A stretch of DNA of 64,000 bases from Kamptonema formosum PCC 6407 (GCF_000332155.1 NZ_KB235904.1:2153813-2217812); one strand, 5' to 3'; numbered from the stretch's first letter, positions 1 through 8,508 are shown. Notes: generated by a model from the letters alone, not told the origin. Translations and numbers: made by a program.

Positions 1-270
1 TTTTTGCCCCAGCAATTTTAGGCAAATTCCTACTTGTTGAATAGCTTTTGGTTGGAGCGTAACAACGGCTGACTGTATCGCTGCCAAAGTTGGTGAAGCC
101 TTGAGAGTTAAACTAGGCGGGTGTTCCCCTACCACCATCAAAGTTTCTTCCACAAAACTACAACTGATTTGCAGGGGTAAATTTTGAAACCCTACTTCTT
201 GCAATTGCCGCTGCAAATCTTCCTCTAGAATTTGTAAATTATTCCGCCGGGTTGCTGTTGCTGTTTTCAT
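1..270 (-). CDS. Unrecognised protein, N-terminal part (gene runs off the window start)
   Basis: An open minus-strand frame begins at ATG 268-270, preceded by a good ribosome-binding site (AGAGGAG on the minus strand, about 274-281), and stays open to base 1, giving about 90 residues. The start reads MKTATATRRNNLQ, followed by a charged Gln/Glu-rich helix-like stretch and then mixed beta-like sequence containing VVGEHPP. I do not recognise the family and saw no catalytic motif or membrane segment. The C-terminal part lies outside the window, so length and function cannot be judged. The strong RBS and clean frame are the main evidence that it is real. Confidence 0.6.
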   Translation of the reverse strand, partial: MKTATATRRNNLQILEEDLQRQLQEVGFQNLPLQISCSFVEETLMVVGEHPPSLTLKASPTLAAIQSAVVTLQPKAIQQVGICLKLLGQK

Positions 271-398
271 GAATTTGCTCCTCTTTGATGGCCACCACAA
301 TTGAGATTTTGGCTTCTAGATTTTGGATTATTTAGATTCTATGCTAGGCTCGAATATGTTTAAATTCTGTCCCCAAACTTTCATCTAAAACCTAAACT

Positions 399-1067
399 CT
401 AAATTTTAAAGGGTTGTTTATAGCTTTCTCCGAAACAAACCTGTTCTGTAGGAAAACGCCCGCCGTATTTTTTGAAAGGTTCAGCGGCATAACCCAGAGG
501 TAGGAGACAACAAACATCTATCTCATCGGGAATTTGAAATGCTTCTTTTACCTGAGCTGCCACAAAACCTTCCATCGGGCAACTATCAACTCCAAGGCTC
601 TTAGCTGCAATCATCAAGTGGGCAACTGCTAACATTGTATGGCGGTTAGTCCAAGTTTCTGCTGACTTAAAGCTTGCGGGTGAGTCAAACATATTAGGAA
701 TTGCTTGTCGCATCACATCTGCCAAAACATCAGGCATAGCACCCACATCTTTGCCCAATTGAATGACGGATTCGATGTATTCTGGTTGATTTACACTGCG
801 ATCGCCACAGCAAATTAAAACTACTGGTGCTTCTCCAATCTGACGCTGATTAAAAGCGCAAGCCTTTAGCTTTTCTTTGCTCTCTTGCTCTCGCAAAACG
901 ATGAAGCGCCAAGGTTGCAAGTTGTAACCGGAAGGCGATCGCAGTCCCAATCGAAAGATTTCTTCTAAAATCGCGGGCGTAATTGTATCAGGTCTGAAGG
1001 AACGGGCGGCCCGCCGATCTTCAATAGCTATTTTTACATTGATTGAAGGCTGCATTTCTACTGTCAT
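399..1067 (-). CDS. Nitroreductase family protein
   Basis: A 222-residue protein of typical size for single-domain FMN-dependent nitroreductases, which use NAD(P)H to reduce nitro groups, quinones or enones and usually act as cytoplasmic dimers. The N-terminal RRAARSF segment matches the family's FMN-phosphate-binding region (R-R-S-x-R-x-F type). SPSGYNLQPWRFIVL at about residues 44-58 is the conserved S-x-x-N-x-Q-P-W motif that also contacts FMN. The late segment LLPLGYAAE corresponds to the family's conserved G-Y-P/A region. The natural substrate cannot be read from the sequence. It is followed upstream by a GGTAATT repeat tract and appears monocistronic. Confidence 0.9.
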   Translation of the reverse strand: MTVEMQPSINVKIAIEDRRAARSFRPDTITPAILEEIFRLGLRSPSGYNLQPWRFIVLREQESKEKLKACAFNQRQIGEAPVVLICCGDRSVNQPEYIESVIQLGKDVGAMPDVLADVMRQAIPNMFDSPASFKSAETWTNRHTMLAVAHLMIAAKSLGVDSCPMEGFVAAQVKEAFQIPDEIDVCCLLPLGYAAEPFKKYGGRFPTEQVCFGESYKQPFKI

Positions 1068-1195
1068 AGGTAATTGGTAATTGGTAATTGGTAATTGGTA
1101 ATTGGTAATTGGTAATTGGTAATTGGTAATTGGTAATTGGTAATTGGTAATTGGTAATCGCTAATTGCTAATTGCTAATCGCTAATCGCTAATCA
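1068..1195. repeat. GGTAATT heptanucleotide tandem repeat tract
   Basis: A long run of the 7-bp unit GGTAATT, degenerating toward GCTAATT/GCTAATC at its right end. It lies between the nitroreductase start and the GntR gene. This is the short tandemly repeated repetitive (STRR) type common in filamentous cyanobacteria. The same unit recurs at 42613-42682 and 60754-60797. Confidence 0.95.
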
Positions 1196-1300
1196 CCTAT
1201 CCTCCCCATCTCCCCCATCCTCCCCATCCTCCCCATCTCCCCCATCTCCCCATCCTCCCCATCTCCCCATCTCCCCCGCTCCCCTGCTCCCCTGCCTTCT
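1196..1300. repeat. Low-complexity pyrimidine tract (CCCCATC/CTCCC units)
   Basis: Irregular repetition of CCCCATC, CCTCC and CTCCC units over about 100 bp, immediately downstream of the GntR gene stop. Similar tracts, C-rich or G-rich depending on orientation, appear at 21380-21540, 43580-43720, 47740-47800 and 60950-61050. No coding function is evident. Confidence 0.85.
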
Positions 1301-2284
1301 TTACCCTAAACCTAACTCGCGTTTGAGTAAGTTAATCGACTGAGAACCTATATAATTTTCGCAGCAGATCAATTGCGGGGGACGGATAATATCTTCTCTG
1401 GCAGCATTGACAGCAGCTTTCACAGTAGCAATACTTGCTTGGTCGCAAGCAATTGTACGAGCGCTGCGAACGATCGCATTAATTTTGTAAGGATCGGACA
1501 ATTGAGCTGTCATTACCAACAAGTCTTGTCCTCGCAGGCTGTGAATAATTACTTCTACTGCCCGCAGTAGACCAGAACTGAGGCTAACAATACCAAAGTA
1601 AGTATCTTTCGGTAAGCTATTAACGAGCTGGATTTCCTTAGCATAATCGTAAATGTCAACGGGGATAACGCGCACAGACCGAGGAGCTGCGATCGCTTCT
1701 GCTTCACCGATGAAATAGCGGCTAGTCACCACTGTCCCCGAAGGCACTTGATCGATGACTTGAGCTAGCTGTTCCATTGGTACTAACTGTACGGGAATGC
1801 GAAGAGCTTGCTCTAGTTCTTGAGTCATTAACTCACCGATGCCGATATCTTGAGTCGGTGCGGTCACTAAGACTCTAGCGCTACAGCGTAGTCGCCAGTC
1901 AATTTCTCCTAAAAATAGTTCCCTCGCCTGACTGAGAGTGCAACCCTGTCCCAGTAGTTGGTCGAGACTGTGCTGCACGATCTTATCAGCTTCGGGATAT
2001 TGTTCGAGAATGGGCGATTTTCGCGTACTACCGCCTTCATTACCTTGAGCCCGGACGTAAATGCCTGAACCTGCTTGGGCTTCTACCAGTCCCGTTTCTT
2101 CTAATTGCCGATAAACTTTACTGATCGTATTGCGGTGCAAGCCTGTTTGCATCGCTAGTTGCCTAGTGCTGGGCAAGCGGTGTCCGGGGGGAAATTGCCG
2201 GGAGGCGATCGCAAACCTGATCTGGTTAAATAGTTGGTTGGATGCCGGGATCTCGCTGTCTGCTTGAATTTGAAACTGAACCAT
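1301..2284 (-). CDS. GntR family transcriptional regulator
   Basis: A 327-residue DNA-binding regulator. The N-terminal winged helix-turn-helix spans about residues 8-78 and carries the GntR signature PGHRLPSTRQLA, then LHRNTISKVYRQLEETGLV, then the wing AGSGIYVR. The remaining 240 residues are not an aminotransferase (MocR) domain or a UTRA domain that I can identify. They look like a cyanobacterial C-terminal effector/sensing domain (segments RVLVTAPTQDIGIGELMTQEL and TVVTSRYF), so the ligand is unknown. It diverges from the dienelactone hydrolase gene across a 449-bp gap, which makes that gene or its own promoter plausible targets; this is inference only. Confidence 0.85.
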   Translation of the reverse strand: MVQFQIQADSEIPASNQLFNQIRFAIASRQFPPGHRLPSTRQLAMQTGLHRNTISKVYRQLEETGLVEAQAGSGIYVRAQGNEGGSTRKSPILEQYPEADKIVQHSLDQLLGQGCTLSQARELFLGEIDWRLRCSARVLVTAPTQDIGIGELMTQELEQALRIPVQLVPMEQLAQVIDQVPSGTVVTSRYFIGEAEAIAAPRSVRVIPVDIYDYAKEIQLVNSLPKDTYFGIVSLSSGLLRAVEVIIHSLRGQDLLVMTAQLSDPYKINAIVRSARTIACDQASIATVKAAVNAAREDIIRPPQLICCENYIGSQSINLLKRELGLG

Positions 2285-2733
2285 CCTAGAAACTCCAGGG
2301 ATTAAGATAAAGAATTTATAAAAGCAATTGTGTGGTCTATATCATTAGGATTCCGATCTTAAGCTATAGCATAATCTACTCTTGGCTCTTTCACTAGCAA
2401 GGTTCACACTTTTTAGCGGGGCCAGAGTTTGGCAGTAGAGACCATAGCAAATGTACCGGTTTCTCTAACTAGAGCTTTAAGCTTAGCGAATTGATGAGCT
2501 AGATATTGGGAGCTATCTTCACGTTGGTAGAATTAGACCTGTTGCTAATGCTTTCGGCGCTAACTTCAGGAACATCAATTATATAGATTACCAGCTTGGA
2601 TTTTGTTAGCATCTGCGCTCGCCTAATAATTTTTAAAGGATTCAACCAGGAGCAAGGCTGCAAAGAAACTGTCGATCGCATCCGCAGTTGCCTTAATCTA
2701 AAATCAGTTGACATTTACAAAATTACAATCGCG
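2285..2733. other. Divergent intergenic region between GntR and hydrolase genes
   Basis: A 449-bp gap between two divergently transcribed genes, so it must hold both promoters. No clear operator palindrome, riboswitch or RNA gene was seen. A short minus-strand frame at 2499-2714 and an in-frame extension of the hydrolase from 2596 look like chance openings. Confidence 0.5.
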
Positions 2734-3471
2734 ATGACTGAATTAACAATTCACACAGCTAAGGTCACAGTAACTAACGGAGATTTACAAATAGCCGCTT
2801 ATCTAGCCCAACCTACAGCCAAGGGGCAATTTCCAGCAGTTATTGTCATTCAAGAAATCTTCGGAGTTAACGCCCACATCCGCGAAGTCACAGAAAGAAT
2901 TGCTAAAGAAGGGTATGTAGCGATCGCACCAGCCATCTACCAGCGCCAAGCCCCCGGCTTTGAAACCGGCTACACTCCAGAAGACATCAAAATCGGCAGG
3001 CAGTACAAAGAACAAACCACAGCCTCAGAACTCCTCAGCGACATTCAAGCCACAATTAGCTACCTCAAAAATTTATCCTTTGTCAAGAGTACAGGCTTTG
3101 GCTGCATCGGCTTCTGTTTTGGCGGTCACGTCGCCTACCTTGCCGCCACCTTACCCGATATTAAAGCCACAGCTTCGTTCTACGGGGCTGGAATTGCCAC
3201 CATGACCCCCGGCGGCGGCGATCCCACGATCGCGCGTACAGCAGACATTAAAGGCACTCTCTACGGCTTTTTTGGCACTCAGGATGCCAGCATTCCCCAA
3301 GAGCAAGTTGACCAGATCGAAACAGAATTACAAAAATACAACATTTCCCATCAGATTTTCCGCTATAACGCCGAACACGGCTTTTTCTGCGACCATCGCG
3401 GTAGTTACAACGCCACAGCGGCCGCCGATGCTTGGATACAGGTAAAACAGCTCTTTAGCGAGCAACTCTAA
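2734..3471 (+). CDS. Dienelactone hydrolase family protein
   Basis: A 245-residue alpha/beta-hydrolase of the dienelactone hydrolase family, matching the usual family length. The catalytic triad is visible: Cys118 in GFCFGGH, Asp174 in GTQDASIP and His205 in AEHGFF. Glu41 in IQEIFGVN is the conserved residue that activates the cysteine. Family members hydrolyse dienelactones or other small esters, and cyanobacterial copies have no assigned substrate. The frame is open upstream to 2596, but ATG 2734 is preferred because homologues begin with a short segment before DLQIAAYLAQP. The extra 46 residues have no family character. It appears monocistronic and diverges from a GntR regulator. Confidence 0.9.
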   Translation: MTELTIHTAKVTVTNGDLQIAAYLAQPTAKGQFPAVIVIQEIFGVNAHIREVTERIAKEGYVAIAPAIYQRQAPGFETGYTPEDIKIGRQYKEQTTASELLSDIQATISYLKNLSFVKSTGFGCIGFCFGGHVAYLAATLPDIKATASFYGAGIATMTPGGGDPTIARTADIKGTLYGFFGTQDASIPQEQVDQIETELQKYNISHQIFRYNAEHGFFCDHRGSYNATAAADAWIQVKQLFSEQL

Positions 3472-3591
3472 AGCAAAAAGGCATGGACTAATGACAATCA
3501 ACCATCAACCACGAACAATTAGTAATTAGTAATTCTCAATACCCAGTCTCCATATACCCCCAGATTGGCTATATTGGGGTAGCCAACTATT

Positions 3592-3804
3592 TTAGAGCTT
3601 ACGTAGCGCGATCGCCAAAAATCAGGGCTTGGGTTTACTAAGTATCCTTGCAACTGGGTTGCGCTTAGTTGCCGACTTGCTTAAGGTTGCTTCGTAACCT
3701 CGCCATGCTTCCGAGCTCGCAACATACGCTAAGCTTGGTAAGCGCTACGCCCAGGTTGCGCCAGCGCAATGACATCAAGTACGTTACTTTTGCGTAAGTT
3801 CTAA
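3592..3804. repeat. MITE-like element with TTAGAGCTTACG-type terminal inverted repeats
   Basis: The left end TTAGAGCTTACGT (3592) and the right end GCGTAAGTTCTAA (ending 3804) are near-perfect inverted repeats bracketing about 210 bp. The interior holds further short inverted repeats (GGTTGC, GCGCAA, AGCGCTACG) and no gene. It occupies most of the 427-bp gap before the S1 gene. The ends resemble the ACTTACGCA ends of elements at 8275, 26694, 36057 and 60800, so it is probably a divergent member of the same family. Confidence 0.55.
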
Positions 3805-3898
3805 TATTTAACTCCGTAGCGATCGCCAATTCCAGGCGAATCGACGCGGCAGTAGTTAGGCTCGTAGTTTAATTTCAATTTTCTTTCATTCAATTGAC

Positions 3899-4819
3899 AT
3901 GAATCCCAAATCGACAGGTTCTCAAGGCGCAAAAGCATCCTTTTCGATGGACGATTTTGCCAAAGCCCTCGAACAGCATAATTACGAATTTCAGAAGGGC
4001 CAAGTAGTGCGCGGTAGAGTGGAAGAGATCGAATCCAACGGCGCGTACATAGACATCGGCGCTAAGTCCCCAGCTTTTCTCCCTCTCGAAGAGGTCGCCT
4101 TGAGAGCGGTAGCAGACCTGTCTAAACTTCTGCCTTTGCAAGAAGAACGGGAATTTCTAATTATCCGCGACCAAAATGAAGACGGTCAAGTAACCCTTTC
4201 CCTCCGCCAATTAGAGATCAAAAAAACCTGGGATCAGGTAACAGAAATGTTCAACACGGGAGCCGTAATTCAAGTGCGCGTCACCGGCCATAATAAGGGC
4301 GGCGTAACCGTAGATGTCATGGGGATGCGGGGATTTATTCCGCGATCGCACGTAGTGGAGCGAGACAATTTACAGTCCCTTGTGGGTCAATCCATGAGCG
4401 TCAGCTTTTTAGAAGTAGACCGCGAACGCGAAAAACTCGTGCTTTCTCAGCGTGCAGCCACCAAATCTGCCAGCTTTAGCCAATTAGAAATCGGTCAAAT
4501 TATCGAGGGCAAAATCAGCAGTATCAAGCAGTTCGGAGTATTTGTTGACTTCGATGGTATCACAGGTTTGCTCCACATCAAGGAAGTCAGCCAAAAGTAT
4601 ATCAATAATCTGGAAAAGGTATTTTCAGTAGGTCAAATAATCAAAGCAATGATTATTAACCTCAATGAAGAACGAGGTCGGATTTCCCTTTCCACTAGAT
4701 TCTTAGAAAGCTATCCCGGGCAAATAGTAGACAAAATAGATGAAATGATGGCTACTGCCGAAGAGCGTTCTGAGCAAGCTAGAAAAGCCTTGCTTGAGTC
4801 GGATAAAGTTGACAATTAG
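3899..4819 (+). CDS. rps1: 30S ribosomal protein S1 (cyanobacterial short form)
   Basis: A 306-residue S1 protein, shorter than the six-domain E. coli form, with three S1/OB-fold RNA-binding domains at about residues 32-100, 115-182 and 195-265. Each has the GxVxxIxxxGxxVDxGxxxGFxP-type pattern, for example VVRGRVEEIESNGAYIDIG and IIEGKISSIKQFGVFVDF. The length and C-terminal shape (ending in an acidic-basic helix) fit the shorter of the two cyanobacterial S1 paralogues, often called Rps1B. It binds mRNA leaders at the 30S subunit to help initiation. The gene stands alone with a weak Shine-Dalgarno. Which paralogue it is remains somewhat uncertain. Confidence 0.9.
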   Translation: MNPKSTGSQGAKASFSMDDFAKALEQHNYEFQKGQVVRGRVEEIESNGAYIDIGAKSPAFLPLEEVALRAVADLSKLLPLQEEREFLIIRDQNEDGQVTLSLRQLEIKKTWDQVTEMFNTGAVIQVRVTGHNKGGVTVDVMGMRGFIPRSHVVERDNLQSLVGQSMSVSFLEVDREREKLVLSQRAATKSASFSQLEIGQIIEGKISSIKQFGVFVDFDGITGLLHIKEVSQKYINNLEKVFSVGQIIKAMIINLNEERGRISLSTRFLESYPGQIVDKIDEMMATAEERSEQARKALLESDKVDN

Positions 4820-4845
4820 ATACTTAGGGGTTAGGAACTAGGAAC

Positions 4846-4903
4846 TAGGGCGTGTTTTCCAACTACGATCGCAACAAAACGAGAGCGATCGCGATCGTAG
4901 TTA
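4846..4903. repeat. HIP1-rich inverted repeat downstream of rps1
   Basis: The arm AACTACGATCGC (about 4860) pairs with GCGATCGTAGTT (ending about 4901), giving a strong hairpin after the S1 stop that could act as a terminator. The sequence AGGGCGTGTTTT-CAACTACGATCGCAACA recurs in altered form at 24980-25144, so it belongs to a dispersed repeat. Confidence 0.5.
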
Positions 4904-5107
4904 TATAATTTGCAGCCAGATTCTTATATACAGGGCTGTAAAATTGCTCGATTCTAAATTCTTTGACCTAACCCCCCAACCCCCAACCACCACCCCCTGC
5001 CCCCAGGGTTGTTTCATTCTCCCAATCTTGGCTTAATATTGATTAAAAAATGGTGACACTACCCCTTTAGACTGGATCTAAACTCACTATCTCAGGGAAA
5101 CGCAATA

Positions 5108-6526
5108 ATGCGAATTCTATTTGTCTCCGCAGAAGCAGCACCCCTCGCCAAAGTCGGCGGTATGGGCGATGTCGTCGGAGCACTGCCGAAATTCCTGCGC
5201 CGAATGGGTCACGATGTCCGCATCTTCATGCCCTACTACGGCTTCCTGCCCGACAAGATGGACATCCCCAAAACCCCTGTCTGGTCAGGTGCAGCCATGT
5301 TCCAAAACTTCAGCGTTTACGAAAGCGTGCTGCCTGGAACTGATGTTCCTTTATACTTATTCGGCCATCCCTGCTTCATGCCCCGCCGCATCTACTCTGG
5401 CGATGACGAAGACTGGCGGTTTACCTTCTTTGCTAACGGAGCCGCAGAATTTGCCTGGAACTACTGGAAACCCCAAATCATCCACTGTCATGACTGGCAC
5501 GCAGGCATGATCCCGGTCTGGATGCACCAAGACCCAGATATTAGTACCGTTTTTACTATTCACAACCTCGCATATCAAGGGCCTTGGCGTTGGCGTTTGG
5601 AAACGATGACATGGTGTCCCTGGTATATGCAAGGTCACGACACAATGGCCGCCGCTGTCCAATTTGCTGACAGAGTGACAACCGTTTCTCCTACCTACGC
5701 CGAACAGATCAAAACCCCTGCATACGGTGAAACTTTAGAAGGATTAATGTCATTCATCAGCGGTAAATTGTCGGGCATTCTTAACGGTATTGATACTGAA
5801 TCTTACAACCCGGCAACCGACAGGTATATCGTTGAAAACTTCACTCCCGAAACTATTGACAAACGCCCCCCCAACAAAATTGCCATCCAAGAAGAAGTCG
5901 GCTTAGAAGTTAACAAAAATGCTTTCTTAATTGGCATGGTGACGCGCCTAGTCGAACAAAAGGGCATCGATCTAGTGATTCAAATTCTCGATCGATTCAT
6001 GGCCTACACCGATGCTCAATTCATCGTTTTGGGAACAGGCGATCGCTACTACGAAACCCAACTCTGGCAAATGGCCTCCCGCTACCCCGGCCGCATGGCC
6101 ACCCAACTGCTATACAATGAAGCCCTTTCCCGGCGCGTTTATGCAGGTAGCGATGCTTTCCTAATGCCCTCCCGCTTTGAACCCTGCGGTATTAGCCAAA
6201 TGCTCTCCATGCGTTACGGCTGCGTCCCCATAGTCCGTCGCACAGGTGGTTTAGTGGATACAGTCTCTCACCATGACCCCATTAACAATGTGGGCACGGG
6301 CTACTGCTTCGATCGCTACGAACCCCTAGATTTGTTCACCTGTATGATCCGCGCTTGGGAAGGCTTCCGCTACAAAGATAAATGGAAAGAACTGCAACAG
6401 CGCGGTATGAGGCATGACTTTAGCTGGGATCTCTCTGCCAAGGAATATGTCAAACTGTACAAGAATGTCCTTGGATTGCCACAGGATGAACCAATAGTGG
6501 AACAACAGCCAGAATTAGTTAAGTAA
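5108..6526 (+). CDS. glgA: Glycogen synthase (ADP-glucose:glucan 4-alpha-glucosyltransferase), GlgA1 type
   Basis: A 472-residue GT5-family glycogen synthase that extends alpha-1,4-glucan chains with ADP-glucose. The KVGGMGD motif at residues 15-21 binds ADP-glucose. The C-terminal Rossmann domain has [10 protein letters not shown], the nucleotide-sugar signature [10 protein letters not shown] and the [10 protein letters not shown] loop. The N-terminal pattern ([19 protein letters not shown] and [16 protein letters not shown]) matches the cyanobacterial GlgA1 branch rather than the GlgA2 branch. It has a weak RBS before ATG 5108 and no co-transcribed partner. The substrate-producing enzyme glgC is at 48116-49405 in this window. 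The product is cytoplasmic and works with branching enzyme. Confidence 0.96.
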   Translation: MRILFVSAEAAPLAKVGGMGDVVGALPKFLRRMGHDVRIFMPYYGFLPDKMDIPKTPVWSGAAMFQNFSVYESVLPGTDVPLYLFGHPCFMPRRIYSGDDEDWRFTFFANGAAEFAWNYWKPQIIHCHDWHAGMIPVWMHQDPDISTVFTIHNLAYQGPWRWRLETMTWCPWYMQGHDTMAAAVQFADRVTTVSPTYAEQIKTPAYGETLEGLMSFISGKLSGILNGIDTESYNPATDRYIVENFTPETIDKRPPNKIAIQEEVGLEVNKNAFLIGMVTRLVEQKGIDLVIQILDRFMAYTDAQFIVLGTGDRYYETQLWQMASRYPGRMATQLLYNEALSRRVYAGSDAFLMPSRFEPCGISQMLSMRYGCVPIVRRTGGLVDTVSHHDPINNVGTGYCFDRYEPLDLFTCMIRAWEGFRYKDKWKELQQRGMRHDFSWDLSAKEYVKLYKNVLGLPQDEPIVEQQPELVK

Positions 6527-6632
6527 TGGTTAGTGGTTAGTTGTTAGTTGTTAGTTTTTGGTTGTTAGTTGTTAGTTGTTAGTTGTTAGTTGTTGGTTGT
6601 TGGTTGTTGGTTGTTGGTTGTTGGTTGTTGAA
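6527..6632. repeat. GTTAGTT/GTTGGTT heptanucleotide tandem repeat
   Basis: Directly after the glgA stop is a run of GTTAGTT that drifts into GTTGGTT, period 7. The mirror-sense version (ACAACTA units) appears at 6870-6925, so the intervening repeat is framed by oppositely oriented heptad tracts. Confidence 0.9.
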
Positions 6633-6668
6633 CGCTAGAAGAAAGCTTGTCTTGCCAAGAGTTAACAG

Positions 6669-6793
6669 CCCCTTTATTAGCAATAATCCGTCATTGCGAG
6701 TGAAGCGAAGCAATCGCCTAGTCTCTGCGATTGCTTCGCTTCGCTCGCAATGACAATAAAGCTCGCAATGACAATAAAGGGGGTAGTAAAGCC
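6669..6793. repeat. Palindromic repeat, copy 1 (GTCATTGCGAGYGAAGCGAAGCAATCGC type)
   Basis: A near-perfect palindrome: TCATTGCGAGTGAAGCGAAGCAATCGC pairs with GCGATTGCTTCGCTTCGCTCGCAATGA, bounded by CCCTTTATT and AATAAAGGG terminal inverted repeats. This copy contains a partial internal duplication (CTCGCAATGACAATAAAG occurs twice) that is absent from copy 2 at 8336-8442. Copy 2 is its reverse complement, including flanking GGGTAGTAAAGCC. Confidence 0.85.
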
Positions 6794-6925
6794 CGATTTG
6801 GGATCGCTAGGATTGTTGAATAAGTATTAGTGTCTTCTCTTTATCTGCAATCTGCTATAATTGCGATCGTCTACATAACAACTAACAACTAACCAATTAA
6901 CAACTAACAACTAACAACTAACCAA

Positions 6926-7351
6926 TTAAACAAATAAATTGAGCGGTAAATGTCCGTAAGTACCGTTAATACCTCCAGCTTCAGAAGATTGGCAGGAAAC
7001 TAATACACCGCGATAAGTTCCATTGTAGCCATTAACATAATACGACCCCTTCAAAGTATTAAACTTGATATAAACAGACCCTTCAACTGGCGCGACGGCA
7101 TTAGAGTCAAGCTTTGCCTCATAGCCTAAAGCTTTTAAATAGGTTTCTAGCGCTAAAAATCCATCTGCTGTTGAATCAGCACAAACTCCTAGCATCTGGT
7201 AATCTGACTGATTTGCTAGTAGCAAAATAGCCTGACGGAGTGCGTCTTTTTGTAAATCAGAATCAATAGATTTCATATTCAAGCAAGTGAAATCTTGAAT
7301 GATTTTTTGCGCTTCTTCAACATTTAAGACAGTAGAGTTTTGATGAGACAT
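6926..7351 (-). CDS. DUF1824 family protein
   Basis: A 141-residue cytoplasmic protein with the hallmarks of the cyanobacterium-specific DUF1824 family as I recall it: an N-terminal helical part (VEEAQKIIQDFTCL) and a C-terminal block FNTLKGSYYVNGYNGTYRGVLVSCQSSEAGGINGTYGHLPLNLF that is the conserved core. Function is unknown. No catalytic motif, signal peptide or membrane segment is visible. It is read from ATG 7351 and diverges from the double-glycine peptide gene across 223 bp. Both genes lie between the inverted palindromic repeats at 6669 and 8336, which may mean the segment has been rearranged or moved as a unit. Confidence 0.8.
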   Translation of the reverse strand: MSHQNSTVLNVEEAQKIIQDFTCLNMKSIDSDLQKDALRQAILLLANQSDYQMLGVCADSTADGFLALETYLKALGYEAKLDSNAVAPVEGSVYIKFNTLKGSYYVNGYNGTYRGVLVSCQSSEAGGINGTYGHLPLNLFV

Positions 7352-7574
7352 AGATTAATTTTTTATTTGACAAAAATGTTTGATAAGAAGAAATAAGAAT
7401 CAAGACTTATACAACCAGCTTTGTTGCTGATTTGCATATATTAACATATCATGCAACCTGGCTATCCAGATCCACGCGATCGCGCTAGAAGAGATAATCA
7501 CATTTCGCTGGGTCAAGCAAACTCAGCCTAATGTTAAAGCAACTTTTTTCAAAATCACGATCGAGGAGTTAATC

Positions 7575-7802
7575 ATGGATCTCACTCAGAAGAATTCACT
7601 ATTCGCGGAGATTCCCTCCAGCGAGTCAGCAACTATCAATGGTGGACGAGGAACTAACTGTTCGTATTCTTCGAGTTCCTCCTATCCTAAACCGAGTCAT
7701 GTGCATTATCGTGACACCCTTCGCATCCTATACCCGGATGCTGTTGTGGTGAGATACGATTACCGTCGGGGGACGAAAGTAGATAGGTACTACTACCACT
7801 AA
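7575..7802 (+). CDS. Small peptide with double-glycine leader (bacteriocin-like precursor)
   Basis: A 75-residue protein with a strong Shine-Dalgarno (GAGGAG, 7563-7568) before ATG 7575. Residues 9-24 read LFAEIPSSESATINGG, the pattern of a double-glycine leader recognised by C39-peptidase ABC exporters. Cleavage after Gly23-Gly24 would release a 51-residue core that is Ser- and Tyr-rich with basic residues, one Cys, and a C-terminal RYYYH. Such precursors are frequent in cyanobacteria; some are bacteriocin-like and most are uncharacterised. No modification enzyme or C39 transporter lies in this window, so export would depend on a gene elsewhere. The leader match is clear; an antimicrobial role is only a possibility. 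Confidence 0.7.
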   Translation: MDLTQKNSLFAEIPSSESATINGGRGTNCSYSSSSSYPKPSHVHYRDTLRILYPDAVVVRYDYRRGTKVDRYYYH

Positions 7803-8274
7803 GGGAACGAATTAAAAAGGTCAAATTAAAAAGTTTCTTCTGTACTTAAAGCGATCGATTTAGCTAATCAGCTTGTAGTTTGTCGCTGGCTTTGACCGTT
7901 TGACGAGGGAGAAATTAGTAGTATTCTGGTATACAGTAAGAGGACAACCGCAATGCGCGATCGCCCCCTCTGTAGTGGGATAACTAGAGCTAAACTTTTG
8001 TGTGAGAAATTTTTCCTACAAACTGGATCTTTTTCTGAAGTTTAACGTCTACATCCTTTGAGACCCGATTGCCTAGCGATACATAAGCTGGCATGAGCTG
8101 AGCCCGCCCGCAGTGGTGGGCTTATTTCTATTATGATCTGTGACATCAATATTGGGAAACCTGTATTCCACCCTATAAACTGGCACACTCTCTAAAGAAT
8201 TAAAAATTAAAAATTAAAAATTTAATAATAAAAATAATAATCTAAAGAATTAAAAATTAAAAACTTGCTGTAGT
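7803..8274. other. Gene-free stretch with one terminator-like hairpin
   Basis: The roughly 470 bp downstream of the peptide gene holds no convincing gene. A hairpin at about 8105-8127 (AGCCCGCC and GGTGGGCT arms, followed by TATTTCTATT) could terminate plus-strand transcription. AT-rich AATTAAAAATT repeats occupy 8195-8265. A small RNA ending at the hairpin is possible but unsupported. Confidence 0.45.
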
Positions 8275-8501
8275 AGGATTTACGCACCCAACCAAAGAAA
8301 CCGGGTTTTTGACCGAGCGTGCGTAATACCAAATCCGGCTTTACTACCCCCTTTATTGTCATTGCGAGCGAAGCGAAGCAATCGCAGAGACTAAGCGATT
8401 GCTTCGCTTCGCTCGCAATGACGGATTATTGCTAATAAAGGGTTAGTATAAATCCTGATTCTCTCAAAAACCCGGTTTCTGGGACGACCTGTGTAAGTCC
8501 T
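8275..8501. repeat. MITE-like element (AGGATTTACGCAC ends), interrupted by a second repeat
   Basis: The left part is AGGATTTACGCACCCAACC followed by AAAGAAACCGGGTTTTTGA. The right part is TCAAAAACCCGGTTTCTGG followed by GTGTAAGTCCT. These are inverted arms of the element seen intact at 60800-60908. Here the arms are separated by the palindromic repeat at 8336-8442, implying that the latter inserted into this one. Confidence 0.7.
8336..8442. repeat. Palindromic repeat, copy 2 (inverted relative to 6669-6793)
   Basis: From GGCTTTACTACCCCCTTTATTG through the palindrome to GGATTATTGCTAATAAAGGG, this is the reverse complement of copy 1 apart from a few substitutions and the lack of the internal duplication. 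The two copies lie about 1.55 kb apart in inverted orientation. Confidence 0.85.
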
Positions 8502-8508
8502 GTTTAGG

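Noticed and set aside
1068..1195. CRISPR-like regular repeats
   Set aside because: The units are 7-bp direct tandems without spacers, and no cas genes are present. The 150-bp array at 52974-53996 is coding and also not CRISPR.
2596..2733. 46-residue N-terminal extension of the dienelactone hydrolase
   Set aside because: Not conserved in type; the family begins close to the ATG at 2734.
7950..8060. Possible 30-codon frame starting MRDRPLCSG
   Set aside because: Too short, with no RBS and no conservation evidence.
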